Below, in pieces: positions 1 to 10,599 of a stretch of 64,000 bases of DNA (position 1 is its first letter; each line of letters starts with the position of its first letter). Below the pieces are notes generated by a model. That model ran no database searches and was not told the origin of the DNA. It worked only from the letters and a program-made list of their open reading frames with translations. The stretch is from Trileptium ribeirensis. Lineage: Eukaryota; Nematoda; Enoplea; Enoplida; Thoracostomopsidae. The translations under genes were made by a program, and so were the position numbers. The stretch is taken from positions 1-64,000 of the forward strand of contig JASANE010009792.1 in the NCBI GenBank assembly GCA_030248225.1, written 5' to 3'.

Positions 1-29
1 CAATTTTCCAGTCGCTGTACGCATTATTC

Positions 30-178
30 TGTGAACGGCGCATAATAGAGTTTTTATAGAACTCTTAAGGTGACTAAAAAGCACGAATATTGACCTGACG
101 GGCGGCCGTATACCCGTAGAGCGTGATCCCGATGTCAATTTGTGCATAATCTATTGTTGTTGTGAAAATAAAATATAT
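30..178 (+). repeat. possible 5' LTR start of a Gypsy-like element
   Basis: This stretch begins with TGT and resembles 14168-14302 in direct orientation, sharing the cores TTATAGAACTCTTA and TGATCCCG/TAATCCCG, a run on TGTCAATTTGTGCATAAT and an AT-rich end. Two related direct repeats about 14.1 kb apart, with gag-pol remnants between them and TG at the left, are what decayed LTRs would look like. I could not trace the similarity past the first ~150 bases, so the full LTR length is unknown. Confidence 0.4.
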
Positions 179-383
179 AACCGAGAACACATTAATTGGA
201 CGATACGAACTTAGGACAAAATGTATCATGAAAATACCTAAAACGATACATAAACTGAGCGAATTGCAGTGGGATCAGCTCCCAGATGTCCCCAAGGGTC
301 ACTTTTTGTGTTAAGATTACGGATAGGACAGTCGAGGGGTATGCCAGAGCAGACTCACGCCTTTAAACACAGGACACGGGAAC

Positions 384-684
384 TCAAGGTCATTGGGAAT
401 TCGGAGTAGAAGAGGGAAAGGCGGGTCAGTTTTACTACATGTGAGCAGGCTTAAGGACTGACCCTCCCTCAGGGGACCTCTATTCCACTGGAAACATGGG
501 CCAATAAAGGGGCCACGCCGAACACCTTGGTAAACTCGCCGACTGCCTGCTAAGCTGACCGGCGGTTCCCTTAGGTCAACTAGTGGTTCACCTGGGAGTA
601 AGGGAGGCCGGGGCCGTCCCGACACCGCAGCTTGGACTGGTGGTGCTGCTGGGATACCTTAGATCCAGAACTGGTCCTAGTACA
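384..684 (-). repeat. inverted partner of repeat at 15077-15375
   Basis: Read on the minus strand, this segment matches 15077-15375 read on the plus strand. Shared blocks include GTACTAGGACCAGTTCTGG, a GTTTACCA-GGTGTTCGGC block, CTGAGGGAGGGTCA and CCTTAAGCCTGCTCACA. The open frame on the minus strand here looks like a chance product of GC-rich sequence, so I do not call a gene. It may be a separate element inserted near both ends of the Gypsy-like element. Confidence 0.6.
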
Positions 685-689
685 AAATT

Positions 690-2598
690 AAATTGGAGCT
701 ACGCCGCAAGACGGTCTTAAATGTCGGTTGGAGCGAAATCAATATCTTAATTGGTTTTGGGGACCTCCCGCATGGATAGTCGGTCAGAAAATACCGGTTC
801 AACCATGCGTCGAAGCAGGTTGCAATTTGTGTAAAAGTTAACAAATTCATGTCAACCCAGGGGTATTTATGATTTATGTCCCGTATAACTAGGCGAATTG
901 GCGTTTGTAAATATATGTGTAGTTAGTTTTGCTAATGCGTTTCAGAGGCAAGGTGCCTGTGCTTGCCTAGTGAGCTGAACTGACCTGAGCAGATAGCCTT
1001 ACCTTACGGAAGGGAATTGAATTGAAGGAAAATTCTTTTAAGGGTAAGGCGCCGTGTCTCTTGAACATCGTGAACTGCGGATAAATTCGAAATGTAACCG
1101 AGAATGGGATGATGGCATAGTGCGACAAAGACATTTATAAGCTTGGAGAGGTGTTCCGGTTTGCGTTGCTCGTGCATGTATTGGTCCGGAGCCGTTTAGT
1201 TCAGATATCTTGTTATCGCGTTGGATTAATTGGTTACTGCAACCATTTACATAACCATTAAATACAGGATCGATATTGTTTAGCTGGTGACATTGCGAGC
1301 AAACATATACTGTTACGGCAATATCGAAGTCTCATTGGTAAATTGACGGTTGAACGGTGCCACATAATTCAAATTGTGGTCTCGATAGCCAACAGACTAC
1401 CAACTACGAACTATTTGAGTCTGCCACCTGTAACGGGATCGGCGTGGTAATACTGACACTGTGAACATTTCCAGCGCCGCAGCAACGACTATCGATTTTG
1501 AAACATTGGCTGGCTTTTGCAAGCTCGCTGAAAGAACTATCGAAATTCTAACGTGCTACGGATTGTAGTCGACAACGCCAAACCTCGGCTTGGGATCACG
1601 ATACAAAATTGTCATCGAATCAACGTCAATCGGCTGCCTCACGAACGGTACGATCAGCACACTTAGTTACTAACTACATCGAATAGTTACAAGACAAATA
1701 GTAGTGGTCAGTATATTATTGCTTTCATTATCTATCTGTATTTTTATTGAGAAACGGACCTCGTTCGCTGTAATTGATAGCCCAACAGTATTCTTATTGT
1801 TTTGTTTGCCATGTTGTTCGGTTAGTTATTGCTATCTATTCTAAGGTCAATAGCAGCACGTACCTCCTGGAGAAGAGTTGAGTAAATCTTGGTGACTTCT
1901 CTGCGCAATTTTGCAAGGGCGGTTACCCCAGCCGTAAGTTGACACTAACCGCTGTAACGAGTGGTCGATTGAGACGTAGACTAGCCGATTGTGTCTAGTT
2001 GAGACCTTAAACTGTTTTTGTTATTTGACTTTGATCTAGTTAATCGGGTGATAATCTCGACATTTATTAATTGCGAGAGCTAAGTGAAGTGTCAAGCTGC
2101 ACCCATCGGTGATAAAATTATGTGGCGTTTACGTTTCAATTCCATATGACAATTCCAGTTTGCAGAAATTCTGTTCCCTAATGAATTATCATTTTAATTT
2201 GGATTATACTGTGTTCGCGAGCAAATTTAACGCAAAAATGACGTCACAATCAAATTGACAAATTGCCGTTCTTAAAAATTTGGGTAACTTTGCTTCAATT
2301 TTCGCGAACACAAATGGTTAGATTTCAATCGCGAGCGCTGTGTTCGCGAACAGATTAACGTCGACTTTCAATTGATCAGAAAGCGTTCCGTAACAAATTT
2401 TATCCAAAAATACAAAATAGGATGGTTGGCGATGTGACCTTAAGTTTACTCGCGTATTAACAGTAGAACTCCGCTAATAAAGTAAACACATATATCTCGA
2501 ATTATACATTTATCATCCATGCCTGAGCTACACCTAAAATGCGAAAGCCCTATAGCTAAAAAACAAATGCGGGTCATTAATAATTTTGGAACGAAAAA
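690..2598. other. leader/LTR-like non-coding stretch before gag
   Basis: No reading frame with recognisable content. It lies between the putative LTR start and the gag start codon, so it should hold LTR and leader sequence, but I could not place the LTR end or a primer-binding site. Near the right end are three copies of a TGTTCGCGA-type motif and one perfect TGACGTCA octamer. Confidence 0.4.
2211..2352. promoter_or_regulatory. cluster of TGTTCGCGAACA-type palindromes with a CRE-like octamer
   Basis: GTGTTCGCGA is at 2211-2220, its reverse complement form TTCGCGAACAC at 2301-2311, and the perfect 12-bp palindrome TGTTCGCGAACA at 2341-2352. A TGACGTCA octamer (the CREB/ATF-type site sequence) lies at 2239-2246. 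All fall about 250-390 bp before the gag ATG. A promoter or operator role is inference. Confidence 0.3.
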
Positions 2599-3601
2599 TG
2601 TCTATACCAGCGAGCGCAAATAGAAGGTCGCTAGGTGGCGCGTCAGGTACAAATAACGTAGGCGGTGGCACTTCCACCACGACTGGTAGTACAAATGGAC
2701 ATGGTTCGACTGAATAGGGGGCCCATTAGTAGCAATCCTACAGCAGCTAATGCAGCGATCATCAACAACACCATAATACAAGCACGGGACATTCCGCCAT
2801 TTTCAGGGACTGACAGACAGAAGTTTGACGCCTGCTTAGCCACGTATGACAATCTGACGGATGCGAGTTGGTAAACGCTTGATCAAATGCTTGTGTTTTC
2901 CGACGGTATTAAAAGGTGAGGTACTTAAGATCTACCAGAGTTTTCCGAATGCCAGAAACAGACGTACGAACCCGTTTGTTACAACAAGGGTTTTATGTAT
3001 TCATCATTGCAGGGGCGAGGACTCGTTTAATCACGCTACGTATGCGAGTACAGGGAGACCTAGAATCGGTCGTCATGTACGATTTAGACCTCCAAATCCT
3101 TTTGGACAAAGCAATCCTGTAGGTTGACGGTGAACAACGCGACGCTTTACTACAAAACTTTCTCTGACAAGGACTACTAACAGAGTAAAAGTCTGGCATA
3201 ATGGGAAAACCTATCCATCTTTCAAACACATGAAGGATGCGCTTAAATTATAAAGAGAACGTCCTTCTAGCGTCTCAAAAAAAGGTGGTAGTACTACCAG
3301 TTCGTAAAACCTGTCGGTTCGAAACAGTCAATTCTCAAAAAAGTGAAAATAGTCAACCAATGGACCAAATGCGTGAGACACTCGATGAAAATAAGCGCAC
3401 CACGGCTGGCAGCGAAGCTACCATTTCCCGGCTTATTGACTTGTTAGAAAACGCTACGAGCAACGTCAGTTAGATACAGTGGCACACAATAATGGGCTAC
3501 CGCTGTCAGGCGCTACTGCAGTACCGCTAGCAGCAACCGTCGGAAATCAATGTTTCCGATGTGGCTGGTTAGGACATTTTGCACGAGAATGCCCATATTA
3601 A
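2599..3601 (+). pseudogene. gag: Gag remnant of Gypsy-like element
   Basis: An ATG at 2599 opens a low-complexity Ser/Thr/Gly-rich N-terminus, typical of Gag leaders, interrupted by a stop near 2715. A second segment (2720-2874) carries the run ARDIPPFSGTDRQKFD, which resembles the start of the Gag capsid region of Ty3/Gypsy elements. Stops and frameshifts follow. The best landmark is a nucleocapsid zinc knuckle at 3551-3592, reading CFRCGWLGHFARECPY (CX2CX4HX4C), directly before a stop at 3599. Gag would package element RNA. The frame is broken in several places, so no product is expected. Pol fragments follow on the same strand. Confidence 0.75.
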
Positions 3602-3659
3602 CGAATGGACGTGTATGATTCATTGCAGAATGAACAAAATAATGAACAAAACAACAACG

Positions 3660-3900
3660 CTGAAAGGTGTGGCCATGTAGCACCGATCCGGTAGGTACGG
3701 TTTTCCCCAAGTACACTACGCCGGTATGTTACAGCTGCGGTAGGATTGTTAAGCGAGAGAACCAAATTAGTAAGGTTAGTAGTGTTGTTATTAATCCTCC
3801 ACCAACTGAGGCAAGCACACGGCATCTTTACGTCTTTTACAGATCTAGCAGCACAGTTGGGAGCGATGGTAAATCAACAGATCGGCACTATAATTGAACC
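3660..3900 (+). pseudogene. cysteine-containing remnant after gag
   Basis: A frame here contains CYSCGRIVKREN at about 3727-3762. It looks like the first half of a second zinc knuckle with its later His and Cys lost or shifted. The downstream codons are Thr/Ser-rich and not recognised. It is probably the gag-pol junction of the Gypsy-like element. Assignment rests on one half-motif and on position. Confidence 0.3.
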
Positions 3901-3989
3901 ATAGTGTTGGTAATAACAGCGTCTTGGCCTACCTTTCTGCCGATCATCTTGTGGTTGTGTTTGGACGGGTTACAACGCAGGAGGCAAGC

Positions 3990-4616
3990 AACGGCGTGGC
4001 GCGGTGTGTATGTACTCGCAGGAGTAAGCCGTGTCTGGGGAACTGCTGTCCCAACCCTAATTGTACTACCATGCCGGATTTAAAACAAAATGTTCAGGAA
4101 TTAGAGAAAGAACTAAGGAGCACATACCAATGTGTATTAGACACACGTTACTACATGGCGTTAATGCGCGAGTTTTGCGAAGCGAATGTTCATTTTCCGA
4201 TAAGCCTAAGGTAAGAAAAAGGCGATTACTCGCCACTTTAGCAGGAGCTGCTGGAGTAGTGACAAGATTTCTAGGTGTAGGGGTAGCTTTCACCAACCCC
4301 GTTCATTTAAAGGATCTAACCAAACAAGTACTCGCACTATCTATGGAAATGAGAAATACTTGCGATGCCGCCTATGGCAAACTCCTGAACAATCATGAAA
4401 TTGACTCACGCCAATGAGGAGCGCTATTCAATTTTACAACACGAAATGCAAGAAGTGGACAGCATGATCCATCAAGTAAGGTGCCTAGAGCAACGACATG
4501 TGACGGAGGCCCATCGCGAGCTAGTGATCCACATGTTCCGCACAAGTCTCTGCTTTTCGGTTTACGCTGTTCACGAAAGCCATGATAAGCGGACAATTGT
4601 CGCCAAAAGTGGTTGA
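3990..4616 (+). pseudogene. envelope-like segment (candidate) with basic site and hydrophobic run
   Basis: One frame has a cysteine-rich stretch, then a basic RKRR tetrapeptide at 4214-4225, which fits a furin-type site. A ~20-residue Ala/Gly/Val/Leu-rich hydrophobic segment (4226-4290) follows, then a heptad-like helix rich in Leu/Met. A second frame (4395-4616) begins with another amphipathic, coiled-coil-like stretch. This order resembles the cleavage site, fusion peptide and heptad repeat of class I envelope proteins of LTR elements. Its place between gag and protease is unusual, because env normally follows integrase. Frames are disrupted. Alternatives are an extended gag region or a piece of another element. 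The assignment is inference. Confidence 0.3.
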
Positions 4617-4911
4617 CGTCACAATGCTAAAAACACCTGTTCCAGAAACACTCTAGGATATCATAAACCATACGCGAACCAGCGCTGGTCTACCAAGTTT
4701 GGCAGATCCATCCAGTACATATTGATCTGGGCTCTTTAAGTTTGCGTTTATCTTGCGGGTACCACTGGTTACGTCTGATGACGTCCGACCTTACTTTAAG
4801 ATATACAACGTTGGATGGAAAGTTCCAGAACGTAGGGCTCTCATGAAATTACCACTGCCAGAATACGACTCGAGTCGGGCGAGCACGGCATGAATTATTA
4901 AAGCTCCACGC

Positions 4912-5463
4912 ATGCAGTACTACCTCAAGAGGAAGTCCGGCTTGTGTCCTAAAAATCTATCAAAAGCTACTACAACGCTGGTGCAGCAACGCCATGCGGT
5001 AAAACTGAACCGAAGCGACTCGAACCAATCATCAAAGCCGAAAATGAATACGGTACTACGAACATCCGCCAACCAAAGGCTTCTGCCTCAGCTGCTTCTA
5101 CGGAACAGTTGGAGTTACGAACAGCTAAACTGTACTATAGTCAACGAAGGAGAAAAGGTCGTTTTGGTAGAGCCTGGCGAGTTATTTGCTATCTCTGAGC
5201 GTACTCAACGAGGAAGACATCGTACAGTAGCTTACCAACGGCAAGGCAATATGGACGCACCGCTGCTAATTTCCTCCTTCATATATCGTACACCAATGCT
5301 CACATTAATAGACACTGGCGCCGACGTCCCCATCATATCGCAGTACCTGGTCAGCAAGTTAAGGGTCCAACCATGTCCCGACGATACGACTAAAATCGCG
5401 TCCGCTACAAAACAGGAACAATGGATGGTAGCATACGTGTGGCTTTATCGATCAGATCCATAA
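4912..5463 (+). pseudogene. pol: Gypsy-like protease region of Pol
   Basis: A 183-codon open stretch carries a retropepsin active-site block. The run TLIDTGADVPIISQYLV has its DTGA catalytic motif at 5311-5322, followed by an isoleucine-rich strand as in retroviral-type aspartic proteases. The enzyme works as a dimer and cuts Gag-Pol. The N-terminal part (4912-5230) is basic and unrecognised and may be the end of Gag or a linker. The frame stops at 5461, and later protease strands are not clear. Reverse transcriptase remnants follow in the expected order. Confidence 0.7.
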
Positions 5464-5762
5464 AGGTACAAACATACTTCTTTGTCACTGACAGTACCTC
5501 GTAATTGCAACATAGGAACGAACTTCATATCCTAGTTACCAATATGCGTAATAAATTTTAGGGAGCGTTACTTAGGAATCTCAGTGGACGATGAGAAGGC
5601 CAGAATACCTTTCACAGGCTTAGAACGTTGCGATCCACTACCACTTACAGTAATGTGTAGGAATCTACGACCATCGAGCCAAATACAGAAACGTTTATCA
5701 ACGCCATTCCGAAGATTGTTGAAGCAGGTATTGGATCTGCCGTATTTGTACCCGCACCAGAG

Positions 5763-6173
5763 ATGACTGATATCGCAATGGCGTATGCGTTAGTACTGAG
5801 GAGTCACAGGACCACAGCAATCGCAATAATTAATTTCGGCAACACCCCAGTTACCATCTATTCGTGTCAGACTATTGAACACATTGAGACTGATCACACC
5901 ATCGGTACAGATTTGATACATACAAACCAAAATTTAATTAGATACGAACATCACAAACAGGAGGCTAAACAACTTAATAACATAGCATCGCATCCTGAAA
6001 AAATTAACCAACATATTGACGCAGGTAAACGATGTATTAACCACGAGACACGGGAGAGTTCAAACGGTGCTAGTAAATTCGACTTTGATAAAACGATATC
6101 GTCCCCGTTGGAGTTAAAACAATTGCAACCTGCGAGAACGCTGACGTATTCAGGACGCATGAATTTGATTTAG
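5763..6173 (+). pseudogene. pol: protease-RT linker of Gypsy-like Pol
   Basis: The frame has the pattern AIINFGNTPVTIYSCQTI. This resembles the short beta-rich segment that precedes the reverse transcriptase in many Gypsy-like Pol proteins, where Asn and small residues are followed by a value-P-V-x-I strand and a glycine or polar turn. The rest is Asn/Gln/His-rich and probably eroded. A stop at 6171 separates it from the RT fingers. Confidence 0.5.
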
Positions 6174-6179
6174 AGAGTT

Positions 6180-6950
6180 AAACTGAATATGGACTTCACA
6201 TAGAGACCGAAGACGCTAAACCCATACAACTGGCACCGTATCTATTAGCGCATTCCTTGCGTGATCCCCTTAGGGAGGAACTGAGGAGGCATACTAGATG
6301 TGGGCCTCGTAACACCATCGGCCTCGCCTTGGTGCTCACAAATCGTATATGCAACCAAGAGCGACGGCTCGCTTCGACTCTGTGTAGACTTTCGAAAAGC
6401 AAACACCTTAGCAGAACAGGATGTATACCCATTACATCGCATAGATGACAGTTTAGGGTGCCTCCGCAACACTAAGTTTAGATCGAAATAAGGCTTTCTG
6501 GCAATTAGAACTGGGTCTAAGGACAAAGCATCTTTTGTAACTGTTATGGGCAATACGAGTATAACGTCTTGCCGTTCGGGTTAAATTCTTTTCCGGGAGC
6601 CTTTCAAAGTTGTATGTCAATGATTTTGAAGGAGCTTGAGTGGAAAAAATGCTAATATATAAACGACATATTGGTATTTTCACCAAAATTTGAGGCACAC
6701 CTAGCGGATTTAATTCGAGTCTCCGGTCGTTTTTGCAAATCAAATTTTAAGTTGGAACCATCTAAATGTCATTTCGGACGAGGCAGCTTAAAATACCTAG
6801 GGCACATAATTAATACCGAAGGTGGTAAGTCCGATCCTGAAAAGCTAGTATCTATGTAGGAGTTCAAACGTCTAGAAACTTTCATGCAGCTCCAAAGCTT
6901 TCTGTGATTTGTAGGGTATTACGACAAATTCATATCAAATTATTAAATAA
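6180..6950 (+). pseudogene. pol: Gypsy-like reverse transcriptase remnant
   Basis: RT blocks appear in order but in different frames. The fingers block DGSLRLCVDFRKANTL lies near 6362-6409, followed by YPLHRIDDSLG. The palm active site is YIND (6656-6667), just after an in-frame stop at 6653. Next come LEPSKCHFGRGSLKYLGHII near 6750-6812 and a connection block with FVGYYDKFISNY near 6908-6945. Family members usually have YxDD, so the third position departs from the pattern. The enzyme copies element RNA to DNA. Frameshifts and stops show that this copy is dead. Confidence 0.85.
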
Positions 6951-7019
6951 AACGCAAAGGCATAGAATTCAAGTGGACACCCAGATACTAGCAACAGTTC
7001 AAAAAACTAAAAGCAATCA

Positions 7020-7361
7020 TTGCCAGACGAATCCGTGCTGATTCATCTGGACTTCAAGCAATCATTCATATTGCAAACTGGCGCTTCAGGACATGCGAAG
7101 GGAGTAGTACTATTGCAGAAGACTAAACAAAGACTTAAGCCCATTGCCTGTGCTAGCAAAGCCCTTTTAGATTATCAACGCAGATACCCCGCAATAGAGG
7201 CGAAGGTACTAGCAATTCACTGGGTCGCGTCACATTTCAGGCACTACCTAGTAGGACACAAATTTCACGTAGAAAACCATCGTAAGGCTCCAAAAGCACT
7301 ATTTGACAAGCCGGCTAGAAATTCACGGTTTTTGCAATGGCGTAGTAGAATTATTGCTTGA
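7020..7361 (+). pseudogene. pol: RNase H domain of Gypsy-like Pol
   Basis: A 113-codon open stretch matches the RT-linked RNase H of Gypsy elements: QTGASGHAKGVVLLQ, then KPIACASKALLDYQRRYPAI with EAKVLAIHW, and a final FRHYLVGHKFHVENHRK. The usual first-strand TDAS is TGAS here, so one of the acidic catalytic residues is replaced, while the Glu of the EAK helix remains. The domain degrades the RNA strand of RNA-DNA hybrids. A stop at 7359 ends the frame. Confidence 0.85.
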
Positions 7362-7794
7362 ATTTGGGGGTCTTGAAATACACTAGCGACCGGGTAAGGA
7401 AAACGGCAATGCCCACGCTGTTTCACGGGATCCTAGATACGACCCGATCATAAATGAAGAACAAGCAGACACGTACAAAATATTAATGATGGTGCGAGGA
7501 CGACCAACGGGTACCCACCCACCACTGTGCTCTGCTTGGAATCGATCGCACCTACCGTACCGGGTAAGCAAACCGGTAACGTCAGGGATTGTGGCTCCTC
7601 CCACTAGAAGCACTTTCTCTGACGGCATGGGGATTAAAATTGCCTCCACGGTTACTCAATCTAACGTTGAAACCATCCCATCTCGGTTAATCGCTGAAGC
7701 GGGAGTCACAGCAGCAGCCCCAGCTTCGTTACGTTAACGAGCGGCTGCCTCAAGTTCAATTCCAGTGCGATTAGACTCAGGAGAAACACCAGTC
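7362..7794 (+). pseudogene. degenerate Pol spacer between RNase H and hAT insertion
   Basis: The region continues Pol but has no motif I can name. A Thr/Pro/Ser-rich open frame (7486-7737) with a tail of TAAAPASLR looks like the tether before the integrase. It ends at the target-site duplication of the hAT insertion at 7795-7802. Confidence 0.4.
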
Positions 7795-8116
7795 ACGTCA
7801 ATCAGTGCCGTCGCAAGCACCCCCTACCCCCCTAGGGGGGCCGGTTCATAGCTCCAAAAATGGGCTCTCAGTTCATAGAACAAAATTTTTTGCTGCCAGA
7901 ATATTTTTCCCTGCAAATGTGCAGAAGTCTTGTGTGTTGTACGTGCATATATAGTTTGGGCTGTGCTTGGGCTTGGATATTGGCTCATTCATTATTTGTT
8001 ATTATTTATTATTGGTAATATTTGTTTTGTTTATTTGTTTTGGTGGAATATAAGCTATTTTCTTTTTATAGTATGTTCCATATAGTGTAATATATATGTT
8101 CTAAGTAATAAGTTTT

Positions 8117-8440
8117 TTGTGGGCTACGAATATCGTAATCGAACTCGACATTGATTTTCCGTCAGACCATGGAGAACGAAAAGAGCGCAAATTTTCGACA
8201 TTTCACTACTCCAGACACATGCCAAATGGCGAAAACGTGAGGCGTTCGTGGCTCGTTTTTCCCGGTCCTTCTCTCAGGCGGTGTCAACACATGGTGGTGT
8301 TTTCTGCTTCTGCTGCCGATTATTTGATGATAGAGAAGGCCTGTTTAGAAGTGGAACGGACGTTTAAGAAGGGCTATCAAAGCGGCTTCGCGAACACGAG
8401 TCTGGAATCGCGCATGCTACATGTCTCGAAAAAAGGATGA
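8117..8440 (+). pseudogene. hAT transposase N-terminal (TTF-type zinc finger) fragment
   Basis: The frame holds RKFSTFHYSRHMPNGE followed by a run on VRRSWLVF, which matches the start of the TTF-type zinc finger of ZMYM-like hAT transposases. After about 8265 the homologous text moves to another frame, where a YCFCCRLF run supplies the finger cysteines, so a frameshift is present. The domain normally binds DNA at the element ends. There is no room here for the RNase H-like catalytic core. Confidence 0.65.
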
Positions 8441-8559
8441 CCCTAAAAACAGGTGATTCAATTGCATTAATTTCGGTATTGGTCTGAATCGCCTTTACAT
8501 CAACGGTCTACATGAAATTTATCCGAGCTTCACCATCGCCCTGCGACTACTGTTGACAT

Positions 8560-8764
8560 TCCTTGCACCAATGCTACATGCGAGCGCAGCTTTTCAACGC
8601 CCAAGCTCATCAAGACCGACCATCGTTCTACAATGTCAGGCGAATGGCTCTCGGGGTTGGCAGTAATATCGATTGAAAGTGAAACTGCTCGAGAACTTGA
8701 CTACTCGAAGCTCATTGAACAACTTGCGAACAGCAAGACACGCAAGAAGAGATTTCAGAATTAA
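8560..8764 (+). pseudogene. hAT transposase C-terminal dimerisation domain fragment
   Basis: Near 8580-8625 a frame reads ATCERSFST and IKTDHRS, then in a nearby frame MSGEWLSGLAVISIESE and LDYSKLIEQLA, ending in a basic KTRKKRF tail before a stop at 8762. This is the signature of the hAT C-terminal domain, which joins transposase monomers. A small frameshift lies within it. The joined N-terminal zinc finger and C-terminal domain in a 1.1-kb element indicate deletion of the catalytic middle. Confidence 0.75.
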
Positions 8765-8927
8765 CATTAAATTGATGTTAAACTGGCAAAGTTAACAATA
8801 CGTACGACACGTTGAATAAACCTTATTTTCGTTTTTATTAAACAAGTAATGGTCACAAACTTTTTTCAAAAGGGCCCCCGGTGGATAGTTAGGGGGGCGG
8901 CTCATCTGCGACGGCACTGATGTCAAT

Positions 8928-9400
8928 ACATACACAACGATCTCGAGCCCTGGAGTCGGACCTCTGGCTTGAAGACCTAAAAGAACATTTGGAACAGAGT
9001 CAGAAAACATAAGTTTAGACGCTACCACATTATCTACAGAACAAGAACTTGATAGGCTAATAAAGCTCATGATGCATCATGAAACTGAGACACTACCGTC
9101 AATTAGGATTGATGACGCGCAGGATACGAAAGAAAACATCTATTTACCATTCTTTTCTGACTTTCCAGATTTCAATTTAGTACTTGTTTTGTCGTACATC
9201 CAACGAAATAATTCGGAATTAAGTCCGATTTGGTGGTTCTTATGCAACAAGACGCGTCCCAAAACTGAGCTAGAGGCTGTTAGAATAGAAATTCGTTGAC
9301 GTTATTACGAGCTAGCTCAGTACATGAAAATTTTACACGTGCATCCTGTACAACCGAGAAATATGTACTATAAGAGTTATGTGTTCCTATTACATTAGTG
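8928..9400 (+). pseudogene. pol: Pol remnant between RNase H and integrase
   Basis: Pol-like sequence resumes directly after the hAT target duplication. The frame at 9069-9299 is rich in acidic residues and aromatics with no named motif. By position it is the linker that leads to the integrase zinc-binding domain. Stops at 9297 and beyond. Confidence 0.4.
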
Positions 9401-10265
9401 CAGCAAGTGCAAAAACGTTATAGGGAGACATCCTGCTGGCGACCGGCTACTAGCTAACCAAACAAAATTTTATCATTAGAAGGGTATGTTGGATCACGTA
9501 CAACAATGGATCAAACGGTGCAGCCTGCGCCAATCCGCCAAGGGTCCAATTTCTAGGATAACCACCGTATTGGACATTGTTTTTTAAGCAATTCAACCAA
9601 TTTATCTTGTATTTGTGAACATATTCGATACATGTACGTTCGCAAGAACGACGAATTTACCAATAGCAATACCATTAGAACATGAGGATGCCCACACAGC
9701 CGCACACATATTCTTGTATGAAGTTGTAAATCCGTGCGGAGCGTTTAAGGAATTATTCTCTGACAGAGGAGGTACTTTCACCGCCGATATGTTCGAAAAC
9801 TTGTGCGAAGAAATGCAAATATTTAGACACACGAGTCTAGCTTGCCACATGCAGGGAAATGGTGATATCAAAAGATTTAATAGTATCTCCTAAGTGTGCC
9901 ACAACAGGATCACCATTTTTAAAATGTTTCACTACCATTTTGCGCAATGGTCTAGTTTTTCGATGCACAGAGCAACAAAATATCCACCATTTTTGCTGAT
10001 GCTAAAAATTCTATCCCAGGCTACCTGGATAATGCGACACGCGTAGTGCAACAACGGGAGGCCCAACGCGCAGCGCTGGATGGCTCCTATCCTGAAACGT
10101 GCAACAGGTCAATGGAAGCTGCACAAGAAATGAGTAGGTTAAGCTATATTAGGCGAGCTCGTGAGCCACGCTATCATGCATTTTAACTGGGTCTATAGAT
10201 ACGATACCACGCCAAGAACATCTGGGAAGTTGAGGACGCTTGTGTGGACCATTAGAATATTAGAG
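9400..10265 (+). pseudogene. pol: Gypsy-like integrase remnant
   Basis: The domains are in order. An HHCC-type zinc-binding region is near 9420-9530, with GMLDHVQQWIKRC matching the helix before the second Cys. The DDE core (9615-9893) has SDRGGTFTADMFENLC and HMQGNGDIKRFN, which correspond to the SDRG-x-F and HPQGNGxxERxN blocks. The C-terminal GPY/F-like region is near 10185-10262, with TPRTSGKLRTL followed by ILEITPP. Integrase inserts element DNA. Stops and shifts separate the blocks. Confidence 0.85.
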
Positions 10266-10276
10266 ATCACTCCACC

Positions 10277-10591
10277 GTGAATACTCCCCACGCACGAGAG
10301 AGCTTGGCGGAGAAAGGCCCTAGTGGGGCGAACTACGCCTCGAAAGCAATCCAGCGCCGCTCGAGGCGTTCGACACAGCAAGGAAAGACGGCTGGACAGT
10401 TGGAAATATTGGCAACACAAGCCACTAAAATAGTACGCAGTACATCTACTAAGGCATCAGAGATAATTCGACCCAGCACTACTAGGATAACTGCAACAGC
10501 ACCAACCAGACGCCTTTTTTACCGACAGGCTAGATATCAGATCTTTACCCTACCGCATGGCGATACCGAATACCCCGACTACAGCCCATGA
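10277..10591 (+). pseudogene. C-terminal Pol tail
   Basis: An open Ser/Thr/Arg-rich stretch continues directly from the GPY/F-like block and starts NTPHARESLAEKGPSG. The composition, basic and Thr-rich, is common for Gypsy Pol tails. No motif is recognisable. A stop at 10589 ends it. Confidence 0.4.
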
Positions 10592-10599
10592 GGAATCCG

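Larger units (their letters stand above)
7803..8919 (+). mobile_element. hAT element, internally deleted, inserted in pol
   Basis: The ends are inverted: CAGTGCCGTCGCA at 7803 and TGCGACGGCACTG ending at 8919. They are flanked by 8-bp near-identical target duplications, ACGTCAAT (7795-7802) and ATGTCAAT (8920-8927). Both CAGTG-type ends and 8-bp duplications are hallmarks of the hAT superfamily. Inside are fragments of a ZMYM/TTF-type zinc finger and of a hAT C-terminal dimerisation domain. C-rich and G-rich tracts just inside each end add to the inverted symmetry. At 1117 bp it is far shorter than an autonomous hAT element. Confidence 0.9.

Noticed and set aside
317..625. 102-codon minus-strand frame rich in Pro, Arg and Gly
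   Set aside because: It lies in a GC-rich repeat whose other copy (15077-15375) does not keep the frame.
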